DNA of 64,000 bases from Luteimonas mephitis DSM 12574 (GCF_000422305.1 NZ_AULN01000012.1:331001-395000); one strand, 5' to 3'. Positions 9,053-18,165 are shown, counted from the stretch's first letter. Translations and numbers: made by a program. The notes: generated by a model from the letters alone, not told the origin.

Positions 9053-9775
9053 ATGGAACAGCAGACCGGCACCGCAGCAACCACCCAGGCCGCGACACCC
9101 GAGCAGGCGCCCGGCTGGCTCACCCGGCAACTGGGCGACTTCCGCACCTGGCGCACCACCATCACCGCACACCCGCTGAAGGGCGCCGTGTTCGCCATCG
9201 CGCTGTTCGTGCTCGGCGTGCTCGGCAACGAAGCGGCCGACCGGGTGATGCAGAACTTCCGCGAGCCCGACGACTTCCTCGTGCAGATGAAGGACGAGCA
9301 GAAGCAGAACTTCGACGCCCTCAGGAACAGCCTGTCCGAACTCAAGGGCTCGCTCGACGGCAGCGGCAACGCCGCCCTGCGCAACGTCGCCTCCGCGGCC
9401 GAAGCGCTGAAGAACACCAACGCCCGCCTGATCGAGGAATTCACCCTGGCCAAGCGCGAGAACGACACCCTGCGCCAGGCCGTGCGCGACGCCACCGGCA
9501 TGGAAGGCGGCTCGGACTTCATCGTCGGCGAGAACAGCGCCTGGCAGATCGACCCCGAGACATCCATCGGCCTGGACGGCGTCGCCGCCAGCTACGTCGC
9601 CATCAACCTCACCTCGCGCGACAGCGACACCTCGGTGCGCAAGACCCTCAACCCCGGCGAAGCGATCGCCTACACCAGCGCCAGCGGGCAGGCCTGCAAG
9701 ATCGCCCTGCACACGATCAACAACGCGCAGCCGGGGAGTGCTTCGTTTTCGAGGATTTGCCGCGCGGGGGCATAA
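9053..9775 (+). CDS. Single-pass membrane coiled-coil protein, unknown
   Basis: I do not recognise this 240-residue protein. It has a cytosolic Gln/Thr/Ala-rich N-terminus, one membrane helix (AVFAIALFVLGVLG, about residues 43-57), and a heptad-rich predicted coiled coil (about 70-150, rich in K/E/N and L). A compact C-terminal domain (about 155-240) contains two cysteines (QACKIAL and SRICRAGA) that could form a disulfide. It follows the HD-domain gene by 37 bases on the same strand and precedes a lipoprotein gene, so the three may act together at the envelope. Codon use resembles neighbouring genes. Confidence 0.75.
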   Translation: MEQQTGTAATTQAATPEQAPGWLTRQLGDFRTWRTTITAHPLKGAVFAIALFVLGVLGNEAADRVMQNFREPDDFLVQMKDEQKQNFDALRNSLSELKGSLDGSGNAALRNVASAAEALKNTNARLIEEFTLAKRENDTLRQAVRDATGMEGGSDFIVGENSAWQIDPETSIGLDGVAASYVAINLTSRDSDTSVRKTLNPGEAIAYTSASGQACKIALHTINNAQPGSASFSRICRAGA

Positions 9776-9796
9776 CCACCGCGCCACGCGCCCTTC

Positions 9797-9820
9797 GTAG
9801 GAGCGGCCCATGGCCGCGAT
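9797..9820 (+). repeat. REP-like element, GGCCCATGGCC variant
   Basis: A single copy of GTAGGAGCGGCCCATGGCC followed by CGCGAT, between the coiled-coil protein gene and the lipoprotein gene. Here the TAG does not serve as a stop codon, since the upstream gene ends in TAA at 9773-9775. Confidence 0.8.
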
Positions 9821-9909
9821 TTGTCCGGCCCGGAGCCAGGGCATCGACCCCGGGCGGAGGTTTCCCCAGACGCAGCCATGAACAGCACGCACCAGGGGAG
9901 GGCGCGCGC

Positions 9910-10596
9910 ATGAAAACAACCAAACCCATCGCCACCCTCGCGGCCTGCCTGCTCGCCGCCGCCTGCGTCGCGGAAACGCCGCAGCACGAACCCCGTGCCA
10001 GCACCATTGAGGCGCCCGCGCCCCAGCGAGCCGGCCAGCCCGTCGACCCCCTCAAGACCGCCGGCCACATCGCCGCCGCGCGCGTGGCCGCCATCACCGG
10101 CAACCAGGAAGGCGTGCGCCAGAACATGGAAGCCATGACCGAAGACGTGCGCCGCGCCATGAAATTGCCCGACGCCGGCCGCCCCATCGACCCGGAATCC
10201 GCGCGCGCCGCCATCCGCACCATGCCCGGCGTGCGCTCCGTCGCCTGGCTCGATCGCAGCAACCTGCTCGTGCGCATCACCGGCGCCGAACTCCGCACTT
10301 ACGGCTTCATCGACCAGGTCTGCCAGCGGCTGGAACCGCTCGGCGATACCCTCGCCGTCGTCGTCCACCTGCGCAACGCCAATCCCCGCACCCGCGACGA
10401 AGCCGACAGCCTTGGCCGCAACTGCCAGCTCGCCCCCGGCGACGTCGCCCTGCTGCAGCGCGAACGCAAGGTCGACTCCCTCGACCCGGCCTTGCGCGCC
10501 CGATTCCGCGCCGATACCGAACGTGGCCGGGCATCAGGCTCGCTACCACAGGCGACGGGAAATCGGGCCGCACTGGACGCGATTCCAGAAATGTAG
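9910..10596 (+). CDS. Putative lipoprotein, unknown function
   Basis: A 228-residue protein with a lipoprotein signal (AACLLAAACVAE, lipobox Cys about residue 20). The mature part has a Pro/Ala-rich linker and a conserved-looking domain (about 55-200) with GVRSVAWLDRSNLLVRIT and two cysteines (QVCQRL and GRNCQL) that may be disulfide-bonded. I do not recognise the family. The last 25 residues look unlike the body of the protein. AGGGGAGGG precedes the ATG. It lies between the HD/coiled-coil pair and the restriction-modification locus. Confidence 0.75.
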   Translation: MKTTKPIATLAACLLAAACVAETPQHEPRASTIEAPAPQRAGQPVDPLKTAGHIAAARVAAITGNQEGVRQNMEAMTEDVRRAMKLPDAGRPIDPESARAAIRTMPGVRSVAWLDRSNLLVRITGAELRTYGFIDQVCQRLEPLGDTLAVVVHLRNANPRTRDEADSLGRNCQLAPGDVALLQRERKVDSLDPALRARFRADTERGRASGSLPQATGNRAALDAIPEM

Positions 10597-10709
10597 GCGC
10601 ACGCAGAGAAGCCGCTGATCTCCCGACAGCAGCTAAACTCTCCTGCACCACAAGTTCACTGCTCATAGACCAGTCGGTTCACAGTGGGAGACCGATTCAC
10701 GAGGGTTCC
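10597..10709. other. Leader region of the type I RM locus
   Basis: This 113-base gap should carry the promoter of hsdR. I see GAGGG five bases before the hsdR ATG and a short inverted repeat TCGGT/ACCGA at about 10673-10695. No confident -35/-10 pair was found. Confidence 0.4.
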
Positions 10710-13700
10710 ATGCACGTCAAGGAAAGCACCATCGAGCAGGAACTCATCGATAAACTCGGCGAGCTCAAGTACACACAGCGCGCGGACATTCGCGACCGCG
10801 CCGCGCTGGAGCGCAACTTCCGCGCGCATTTCGAGGCGCTCAACCGCGTCACCCTGAGCGACGCCGAGTTCCAGCGCCTGCTGGAAGACATCGTTACTCC
10901 CGACGTCTTCGCCGCCGCCCACACCCTGCGCCACCGCAACGCCTTCACCCGCGACGACGGCACGCCGCTGAATTACACCCTGGTCAACATCCGTGACTGG
11001 TGCAAGAACACCTTCGAGGTGGCCAGCCAGCTGCGCATCAATACCGACTACAGCCACCACCGCTACGACGTGATCCTGCTGATCAACGGCGTGCCGGTGG
11101 TGCAGATTGAACTCAAGACGCTGGGTATCAACCCGCGTCGCGCGCTGGAGCAGATCGTCGAGTACAAGAACGATCCCGGCAACGGCTACACGCGCACACT
11201 GCTGTGCTTCATCCAGCTGTTCGTGGTCAGCAACCGCGACAACACCGTCTATTTCGCCAACAACAACGCCCGGCATTTCTCCTTCAACGCGGACGAGCGC
11301 TACCTGCCGGTGTACGAATACGCCGCACCGGACAACCGCAAGATCAAGGGCATCGACGCCTTCGCCGAGGCCTTTCTGGCCAAGTGCACGCTGGGTCAGA
11401 TGATCAGCAGGTACATGGTGCTGGTGGCCAGCGAGCAGAAGCTGCTGATGATGCGGCCGTACCAGATTTACGCGGTCGAGAATATCGTCAAATGCATCGA
11501 CGAGAACCGGGGCAACGGCTACGTCTGGCACACCACCGGCAGCGGCAAGACCCTCACCAGCTTCAAGGCCTCCATCCTGCTCAAGGCCAACCCGGCCATC
11601 GAGAAGTGCCTGTTCGTGGTCGACCGCAAGGACCTGGATCGCCAGACCCGCGAGGAGTTCAACCGCTTCCAGGAAGGTTGCGTGGAGGAGAACACCAACA
11701 CCGGCGCACTGGTGCGGCGCATGTTGTCCGACGATGCGGCCGACAAGGTCATCGTCTGCACCATCCAGAAGCTGGGTCTGGCGCTGGACGGCGGCAGCAC
11801 GCGCAACCAGAGCCGCGAGCAGCGCGGCCTCACCACGCACGCCGAGCAGCTCCAGGCCCTGCGCGACAAGCGCATCGTGTTCATCTTCGACGAATGCCAC
11901 CGCTCGCAGTTCGGCGACAACCACCAGGCCATCAAGGCGTTCTTCCCCAACGCCCAGCTGTTCGGCTTCACCGGCACGCCCATCTTCGAACAGAACGCCA
12001 GCTACAAGCGCATCGAGGGCGAGGAACAGACGCTCAAGACCACGGAAGATCTGTTCCAGCAGTCCCTGCACGAATACACCATCACCCACGCCATCGAGGA
12101 CAGGAACGTCCTGAAGTTCCACGTGGATTATTTCAAGCCCGACGGCAAGCACCCGGTCAAGCCCGGCGAGCCTTTGGCCAAGCGCGCCGTGGTCGAGGCC
12201 ATTCTGGCCCGGCACCACACCGCCACCGGCGGGCGCCGCTTCAATGCCCTGCTGGCCACAGCAAGCATCAACGACGCGATCGAGTACTACGCGCTGTTCA
12301 AGACCGCGCAGGCCGAGAAGCAGCAGGCCGATCCCGATTACGTGCCGCTCAACATCGCCGCGGTGTTCTCCCCGCCGGCCGATGTCAGCGCCGACGTGAA
12401 GCAGCTGCAGGAAGACCTGCCGCAGGAGCAGGCCGACAACAAGAGGAATCCCGAGGAAAAGAAGGCGGCGCTGGCGGCCATCATCGGCGACTACAACGCC
12501 GCGTTCGGCACCAACCACCGCATCGAGGAGTTCGACGGCTACTACCAGGACGTGCAGCAGCGCATCAAGGACCAGCAGTTCCCCAATGCCGACCTGCCGC
12601 GCAAGGGCCGCGAGAAGCTGGACATCGTGATCGTGGTGGACATGCTGCTCACCGGCTTCGACAGCAAGTACCTCAACACCCTGTACGTGGACAAGAACCT
12701 CAAACACCACGGCCTGATCCAGGCGTTCAGCCGCACCAACCGCGTGCTCAACGACACCAAGCCCTACGGCAACATCCTCGACTTCCGCGGCCAGCAGAAG
12801 GAGGTCGATGCCGCCATCGCCCTGTTCTCCGGGGTCAAGGCCGAGCAGGCGCGCACCATCTGGCTGGTGGACACCGCGCCGGTGGTGATCGAGAAGCTCA
12901 AGGAAGCGCGCGACCAACTCGACAGCTTCATGGCCTCGCAGGGCCTAAGCGGGAAACCCGAGGACATCGCCAACCTCAAGGGCGATGCCGCCCGCGCCGG
13001 CTTCGTCGAGCGCTTCAAGCAGGTGCAGAAGCTGAAGGTGCAACTGGATCAGTACACCGACCTCACCCCCGAACAGGCGCAGCAGATCGACCAGGTGCTG
13101 CCGCGCGACGAACTCAACGCCTTCCGCGGCGCCTACCTCGAAACCGCGCAGCGCCTGCGCGCGCAGCAGGCCAAGCCGGACGGCAAGAAGAACGAGGACA
13201 TCGACCAGCTCGATTTCGAGTTCGTGCTGTTCGCCTCCGCCACCATCGACTACGACTACATCATGAAGCTGGCGGCGGACATCTCCATGCAGCCGGCCGG
13301 CAAGGCCAGCATGAGCCGCGAGCAGCTGATCGGCCTGATCGCCGGCGATGCCAAGTTCATCGACGAGCGCGAGGAGATCAGCGAGTACGTGCGCGGCCTG
13401 AAGGCCGGTGCCGGCCTGGACGAAGCCGCCATTCGTGCCGGTTACGAGGCCTTCAAGCAGGACAAGGCCGCCCGTGCGCTGGCTGCGGTGGCAGAAACGC
13501 ACGGCCTGCCGGTCGCCCGCCTGCAGGCCTTCGTCGAAGCCGTGCTGGCGCGACGCATCCTCGACGGCGAGGCGCTGACCGAACTACTGGCGCCGCTGGA
13601 GTTGGGCTGGAAGGCGCGCGCGCAGAAGGAAGAAGCGCTGATGGATGAGTTGACTCCGCTGTTACGCAAGCGCGCTGGCGGGCGCGAGATCGCCGGGCTT

Positions 13701-13724
13701 TCTGCCTATGAGACAGAAAAGTGA
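10710..13724 (+). CDS. hsdR: Type I restriction enzyme R subunit
   Basis: A 1004-residue motor and nuclease subunit of a type I restriction-modification complex, which translocates DNA using ATP and cuts at a distance from the recognition site. The N-terminal PD-(D/E)xK nuclease shows Asp in YDVILL (about 120) and ELK (about 134-136). The SF2 helicase has HTTGSGKT (Walker A, about 274-281), FDECHRS (motif II, about 393-399), GFTGTPIF (motif III) and QAFSRTNRVL (motif VI). The C-terminal helical region should dock on the M/S complex. Length is normal for the family. Its TGA overlaps the GTG start of hsdS by four bases, coupling R and S. Confidence 0.96.
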   Translation: MHVKESTIEQELIDKLGELKYTQRADIRDRAALERNFRAHFEALNRVTLSDAEFQRLLEDIVTPDVFAAAHTLRHRNAFTRDDGTPLNYTLVNIRDWCKNTFEVASQLRINTDYSHHRYDVILLINGVPVVQIELKTLGINPRRALEQIVEYKNDPGNGYTRTLLCFIQLFVVSNRDNTVYFANNNARHFSFNADERYLPVYEYAAPDNRKIKGIDAFAEAFLAKCTLGQMISRYMVLVASEQKLLMMRPYQIYAVENIVKCIDENRGNGYVWHTTGSGKTLTSFKASILLKANPAIEKCLFVVDRKDLDRQTREEFNRFQEGCVEENTNTGALVRRMLSDDAADKVIVCTIQKLGLALDGGSTRNQSREQRGLTTHAEQLQALRDKRIVFIFDECHRSQFGDNHQAIKAFFPNAQLFGFTGTPIFEQNASYKRIEGEEQTLKTTEDLFQQSLHEYTITHAIEDRNVLKFHVDYFKPDGKHPVKPGEPLAKRAVVEAILARHHTATGGRRFNALLATASINDAIEYYALFKTAQAEKQQADPDYVPLNIAAVFSPPADVSADVKQLQEDLPQEQADNKRNPEEKKAALAAIIGDYNAAFGTNHRIEEFDGYYQDVQQRIKDQQFPNADLPRKGREKLDIVIVVDMLLTGFDSKYLNTLYVDKNLKHHGLIQAFSRTNRVLNDTKPYGNILDFRGQQKEVDAAIALFSGVKAEQARTIWLVDTAPVVIEKLKEARDQLDSFMASQGLSGKPEDIANLKGDAARAGFVERFKQVQKLKVQLDQYTDLTPEQAQQIDQVLPRDELNAFRGAYLETAQRLRAQQAKPDGKKNEDIDQLDFEFVLFASATIDYDYIMKLAADISMQPAGKASMSREQLIGLIAGDAKFIDEREEISEYVRGLKAGAGLDEAAIRAGYEAFKQDKAARALAAVAETHGLPVARLQAFVEAVLARRILDGEALTELLAPLELGWKARAQKEEALMDELTPLLRKRAGGREIAGLSAYETEK

Positions 13725-13825
13725 GAAATGAGAAATCAGAAGTGAGAAAGAAAAGCAGCGCAGGCAAGCTGGCTACGCTTTCGCCTGCTTCCAACTGCTC
13801 ACTTTCTACTTCTCGCTTCGTTCTG
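13721..13825. repeat. Heptad inverted repeat, RTGAGAA units
   Basis: The left arm is five 7-mers (GTGAGAA, ATGAGAA, ATCAGAA, GTGAGAA, AGAAAAG; 13721-13755). The right arm is the reverse-complement type (CTCACTT, TCTACTT, CTCGCTT, CGTTCTG; 13798-13825). The spacer itself has CAGGC/GCCTG complementarity. The array lies exactly on the hsdR/hsdS junction and supplies the hsdS start codon. Confidence 0.85.
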
Positions 13826-15097
13826 CCGAAGCTGAGGTTTCCGGAGTTTCGAGACGCTCCGGCATGGCAACGGACTTCGCTTGGAAAAATTGCCGAGATA
13901 GAACTAGGAAAGATGCTTGACGCCAACAAGCACACGGATGGGCGCCTGCTTCCCTACATCAACAATATTTCGTTGCGATGGAATAGCGTGGATACATCAA
14001 GCCTTCCTCAGATGCGCTTCAAGGAAAGCGAACTCGAGCGCTACGGCTTACAAGAGGGCGATGTCTTGGTCTGCGAAGGTGGTGAGCCGGGACGTTCTGC
14101 GGTTTGGGATGGGCGACTTCCTGATCTGAAATTTCAGAAGGCAATTCATCGAGTCCGTTTTCACGGGCCGTTTGTGCCGAAGATTCTTGTTCTGTACTTG
14201 GAGGCAATTGCCGGAACAACTGCCTTTGAGAGTTTGTTCACGGGTGGAGGAATCAGGCACCTAACTCGCGAGACATTCGCCAAGCTCGCGATTCCCGACC
14301 TGCCTTTTCCTGAGCAGCAGCGTATCGCCGACTGCCTGACGTCGCTGGACGAGGTGATTGCCGCTCAGGGGCGCAAGGTGGAAGCGTTGAAGGCGCACAA
14401 GCGCGGCCTGATGCAGCAGCTGTTCCCCCGCGAAGGCGAAACCCGCCCCCGCCTCCGCTTCCCCGAGTTCCGCGATGCGCCGGAGTGGAGAGTTGACCCG
14501 TTATCTCGCTACATCCAAACCTTGGATGCAGGTGTGAGTGTCAATTCAGGAGATCGGCCTGCCCTTGAAAAGGAGGTCGGAATTCTGAAGACAAGTTGCG
14601 TAACCAATGGCGTTTTCGATCATTCCGAGAACAAGGTTGTCCTTGAAGCACATGAGCTTCGACGCGTGAAGGAACCCGTCCGCGCAAACACGATAATTAT
14701 CAGTCGGATGAATACGATTGCGTTGGTTGGCGCCAATGCATTCGTTGAGAGGGACATGCCGGGCCTGTTCCTTCCTGACAGACTGTGGGCCGCGAAGGCG
14801 ACAGGCAAAGGACATCCGCGCTTCCTGGCTTACGTTCTTGGCTCAGACCAAGGGAGAGCTGCATTGTCTGAGTTGGCGGCAGGGTCTTCGGGGACGATGA
14901 AGAACATCGGCAAGACCGACGTACTAGCTCTGAAAGTCTCTGCGCCAGTTCTTGCCGAACAACAACGCATTGCCGACTGCCTCGCCTCCCTCGACACCCG
15001 AATCACCGCCGAATCCAAAGAGCTCGCCGCCCTCAAGACCCACAAGCAGGGCCTGATGCAGCAGCTGTTCCCCGCGCCGGAAGCGGTCAGCGCATGA
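13721..15097 (+). CDS. hsdS: Type I restriction enzyme specificity subunit
   Basis: A 458-residue two-domain DNA-recognition subunit. Two target-recognition domains (about 35-200 and 245-420) each begin with the repeated LRFPEFRDAP. Each is followed by a conserved coiled coil with the repeated EQQRIADCL, SLD and GLMQQLFP, which sets the spacing between half-sites. The coding sequence of the recognition domains is visibly richer in A+T than the flanks, normal for hsdS. The only usable start is GTG 13721, overlapping the hsdR stop (GTGA). This makes the first 35 or so residues (VRNEKSEVRKKSS...) the translation of a heptad inverted repeat rather than of typical HsdS sequence. The protein ends in an ATGA overlap with the rhuM remnant. 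Confidence 0.95.
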   Translation: MRNEKSEVRKKSSAGKLATLSPASNCSLSTSRFVLPKLRFPEFRDAPAWQRTSLGKIAEIELGKMLDANKHTDGRLLPYINNISLRWNSVDTSSLPQMRFKESELERYGLQEGDVLVCEGGEPGRSAVWDGRLPDLKFQKAIHRVRFHGPFVPKILVLYLEAIAGTTAFESLFTGGGIRHLTRETFAKLAIPDLPFPEQQRIADCLTSLDEVIAAQGRKVEALKAHKRGLMQQLFPREGETRPRLRFPEFRDAPEWRVDPLSRYIQTLDAGVSVNSGDRPALEKEVGILKTSCVTNGVFDHSENKVVLEAHELRRVKEPVRANTIIISRMNTIALVGANAFVERDMPGLFLPDRLWAAKATGKGHPRFLAYVLGSDQGRAALSELAAGSSGTMKNIGKTDVLALKVSAPVLAEQQRIADCLASLDTRITAESKELAALKTHKQGLMQQLFPAPEAVSA

Positions 15098-15446
15098 GCG
15101 GCGTGATCCTTTACACCACCGAGGACGGCGCCAGCCGCATCCAGTTGCGCGCCGACGGCCAGGCCGTCTGGCTGACGCAGGCCGAGATGGCGGAGCTGTT
15201 CGATGTCACCACCGAAAACATCTGCCAGCATCTGAAAAACATCATTTCAGACAGGAAGTTGGAGCCTGAACGAACTACCGAGGAATCCTCGGTAGTTCAG
15301 CGCGAGGGCGGGCGCGAAGTGCGCCGGCTGGTCGCGGTCTACAACCCGAACAGCGAAAACAGCAGGAAGCCCGTGCCGCCGATGCCGCCGACGAGGCCGA
15401 GCTGGCCGCGCTGGAAAACAGGATCAAGAAACGTTTGAAGCCATGA
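15094..15446 (+). pseudogene. Internally deleted rhuM-like gene
   Basis: The first 88 codons encode the N-terminus of a RhuM-type virulence protein (MSGVILYTTEDG, VWLTQAEMAELF, NICQHLKNI, REVRRLVAVYN). This family is often found inside type I RM operons. After the Asn at about 15350 the expected body of roughly 200 residues is missing. The frame then runs into an unrelated 28-residue tail and stops at 15438. In another frame, bases 15360-15446 encode a tail of the type the family ends with (ELAALENRIKKRLKP) and stop in an ATGA overlap with hsdM. An internal deletion that also changed the frame explains this. The fragment keeps the operon continuous, since both overlaps survive. RhuM's function is not established. 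Confidence 0.8.
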
Positions 15447-17068
15447 ACGACAAAGACCAGAAACAACTCGGCAAGACCCTCTGGGCCATCGCCGACCAGC
15501 TGCGCGGCGCAATGAACGCGGACGACTTCCGCGACTACATGCTGTCCTTCCTGTTCCTGCGCTACCTGTCGTGGAACTACGAGGAGGCCGCGAAGAAGGA
15601 ACTGGGTGCCGACTACCCGGACCCGGAAGCAATCGGCAACGGCGGCAGGACGCCGCTGTCGGTGTGGTATGCGGACAATGCTGCCGACGTGCCTGCGTTC
15701 GAGCAGCAGATGCGGCGCAAGGCGCATTACGTCGTCAAGCCGCAGTACCTGTGGGGCCACATCGTCCATCTGGCCAAGACCCACAACGACGAGCTGTTGA
15801 ACACCCTGCAGCAGGGCTTCAAGTACATCGAGGAAGAATCCTTCCAGAGCCACTTCCAGGGCCTGTTCTCGGAGATCAATCTCGCCTCGGACAAGCTGGG
15901 CCGCAAGTACGCCGACCGCAACGCCAAGCTGTGCGCGATCATCACCGAGATCGCCAAGGGCATCGCCGAGTTCTCCACCGACGTCGATGCGCTGGGCGAT
16001 GCCTACGAATACCTGATCGGCCAGTTCGCCGCGGGTTCCGGCAAGAAGGCCGGCGAGTTCTATACCCCGCAGCAGATCTCCAACATCCTCTCCGCCATCG
16101 TCACCCTGGACAGCCAGGAGCCGAAGGCCGGCCCGCGCAGCAAGCTGGACAGCGTGTTCGATTTCGCCTGCGGCTCCGGCTCGCTGCTGCTTAACGTGCG
16201 GCACCGCATGAAGAAGGCGGGCGGTAGCATCGGCCGCATCTACGGCATGGAGAAGAACATCACCACCTACAACCTGGCGCGGATGAACATGCTGCTGCAC
16301 GGGGTGAAGGACACCGAATTCGAGATCCATCACGGCGACACCCTGACCAACGACTGGGACTTCCTCCGCGAGACCAACCCGGCGAAGAAGCCGCAGTTCG
16401 ATGCGGTGGTGGCCAATCCACCTTTCAGTTACCGCTGGGAGCCGGGCGAGGCCACGGCTGAGGACATGCGATTCAAGAACCATGGCGTGGCACCCAAGAG
16501 CGCCGCTGACTTCGCCTTCCTGCTGCACGGCCTGCACTACCTGAAGGACGACGGCGTGATGGCCATCATCCTGCCGCACGGCGTGCTGTTCCGCGGTGGC
16601 AAGGAAGCGGACATCCGTACCAAGCTGCTCAAGGACGGTCACATCGACACCGTGATCGGCCTGCCGGCCAACCTGTTCTATTCCACCGGCATCCCGGTCT
16701 GCATCCTGGTGCTGAAGAAGTGCAAGAAGCCGGACGACGTGCTGTTCATCAACGCGGCCGAGCACTTCAGCAAGGGCAAGCGCCAGAACCAGCTGGATGA
16801 CGGGCACATCCGGCGCATCGTCGATACCTACCAGCAGCGCCCGGAGAAACCGGTTGAGCGCTACGCGCGCCGCGTGCCGATGCAGGAAATCATCGACAAC
16901 GACTACAACCTCAACATCTCGCGCTATGTCAGCACGGCAGAGGCGGAGAAGGAGATCGTGCTCAAGGACGTGCACGCAGAGCTGGAAGCGATCGCAACGG
17001 AGATCGACAAGGCGAAGCAGCGCCACAATGCGTTTCTCGCGGAGCTTGGGTTGGCGCCTTTGCCATGA
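15443..17068 (+). CDS. hsdM: Type I restriction-modification DNA methyltransferase
   Basis: A 541-residue N6-adenine methyltransferase. An N-terminal helical HsdM domain (about 1-130) is followed by the catalytic domain. The SAM-binding motif I is VFDFACGSGS (about 239-248) and the catalytic motif IV is NPPF (Asn about 325). The C-terminal helices (about 480-541) should contact HsdS. Methylation protects host sites and the M2S trimer also forms the core of the restriction complex. The ATG at 15443 overlaps the end of the rhuM remnant, and the stop overlaps the next gene (ATGA), so all genes of the locus are translationally coupled. Length and motifs are normal. Confidence 0.96.
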   Translation: MNDKDQKQLGKTLWAIADQLRGAMNADDFRDYMLSFLFLRYLSWNYEEAAKKELGADYPDPEAIGNGGRTPLSVWYADNAADVPAFEQQMRRKAHYVVKPQYLWGHIVHLAKTHNDELLNTLQQGFKYIEEESFQSHFQGLFSEINLASDKLGRKYADRNAKLCAIITEIAKGIAEFSTDVDALGDAYEYLIGQFAAGSGKKAGEFYTPQQISNILSAIVTLDSQEPKAGPRSKLDSVFDFACGSGSLLLNVRHRMKKAGGSIGRIYGMEKNITTYNLARMNMLLHGVKDTEFEIHHGDTLTNDWDFLRETNPAKKPQFDAVVANPPFSYRWEPGEATAEDMRFKNHGVAPKSAADFAFLLHGLHYLKDDGVMAIILPHGVLFRGGKEADIRTKLLKDGHIDTVIGLPANLFYSTGIPVCILVLKKCKKPDDVLFINAAEHFSKGKRQNQLDDGHIRRIVDTYQQRPEKPVERYARRVPMQEIIDNDYNLNISRYVSTAEAEKEIVLKDVHAELEAIATEIDKAKQRHNAFLAELGLAPLP

Positions 17069-17925
17069 GCATGGATCGCCGCCCGCAAACCATCCAGATT
17101 TTCCTGCCGTCCGGCGACCCGCAGGGCATCCGGACCGCCGAGATCACCACCCGCATCGTGCGCATGATCGAGGTGCCGCGCAGCCTGCTGTCCGATTTTT
17201 TCAGGATGCCGGAAGCCGAGCAGGTCGGCGTGTACTTCCTGTTCGGCGAGGACGAGCAGGCCGGCGCGCCCAAGGCGTACATCGGACAGACCGGCACGCT
17301 CAGGCAGCGGCTGTCGCAGCACGGCCAGCAGAAGGAATTCTGGAATCGCGCATTGGTGGCGGTGTCATTGACGAACAGCCTGACCAACACCCATGCCAGC
17401 TATCTGGAATGGCTGTCCATCGCGCAGGCGCAGAAGGCCGGTCGTTACCTGCTGGACAACGGCAATGCCGGCGGCCGGCCGCACACCCCGCCGCCGCTGG
17501 AAGCCGAGTGCGATGAGTTGCACGAGACGATCCGGGTCCTGCTGGCGACACTCGGCTACCCGGTCTTCCAGCCGCTGGCGCGGTCCGAGGTGGTGGCGCA
17601 GCCGGACGAGGTGTTTTATTGCCGCGCCTCGGAGGCCGACGCGCGCGGCCTCTACACCGAGGAAGGCTTCGTGGTGCTGGCCGGTTCAAGCGGCCGCCTG
17701 GACACCGTGCCGTCCTTCCAGAGCCACGGCTACCACCGCGTGCGCGAGCAGTTGCTGGAGCAGGGGGTGCTGGCGGCCGAAGGTGGACGCATTCGCTTCA
17801 CCCGCGACCACCTGTTCCAGTCGCCCAGCGGCGCCGCGGCCTGCGTGACCGGCCGCACCGCCAATGGCTGGATCGAATGGAAGGATGCGCAAGGAAGGAC
17901 GCTCGGGGAGCGCAAGCAGGCGTAG
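17065..17925 (+). CDS. GIY-YIG nuclease-like protein with DUF4357
   Basis: A 286-residue protein. A GIY-YIG fold is indicated by VGVYFLF (about 55-61), AYIGQTGTLRQRLSQH (about 71-86) and the conserved Glu of YLEW. The C-terminal 60 residues match DUF4357 (FQSPSGAAACVTGRTANGWIEWKD). Such proteins are recurrently linked to type I RM operons. Their role is unknown but may be an accessory nuclease or a DNA-end processing activity. The ATG overlaps the hsdM stop by four bases. It is the last gene of the locus; a repeat-filled gap follows. Confidence 0.88.
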   Translation: MSMDRRPQTIQIFLPSGDPQGIRTAEITTRIVRMIEVPRSLLSDFFRMPEAEQVGVYFLFGEDEQAGAPKAYIGQTGTLRQRLSQHGQQKEFWNRALVAVSLTNSLTNTHASYLEWLSIAQAQKAGRYLLDNGNAGGRPHTPPPLEAECDELHETIRVLLATLGYPVFQPLARSEVVAQPDEVFYCRASEADARGLYTEEGFVVLAGSSGRLDTVPSFQSHGYHRVREQLLEQGVLAAEGGRIRFTRDHLFQSPSGAAACVTGRTANGWIEWKDAQGRTLGERKQA

Positions 17926-18165
17926 CGCGTCGGGCTGAGCCGCGGGTGATATCCGTCCAACGCTGCAAGCAATAGCTCAGCGCATCAAGCTTCACGCGGC
18001 GAACGCCAGCCGTGGTCTGCGAAATCCCGCCCAGCCACTGGCGCACGTCGGCAGGGCACCGCGAGTTGCCGGCGAAACAACCCGCCCCGCGAACCGGCGA
18101 GCGCCTAGTTCCAACCGAAAAGCCCCGCGTGCGATGGCGGAACCGCCGCGCGCCAGCGCAAAACC

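Noticed and set aside
10656-12917. Open frame of about 750 codons opposite hsdR
   Set aside because: Antisense shadow of a conserved coding region in a high-GC genome, with no ribosome-binding site and no family resemblance.
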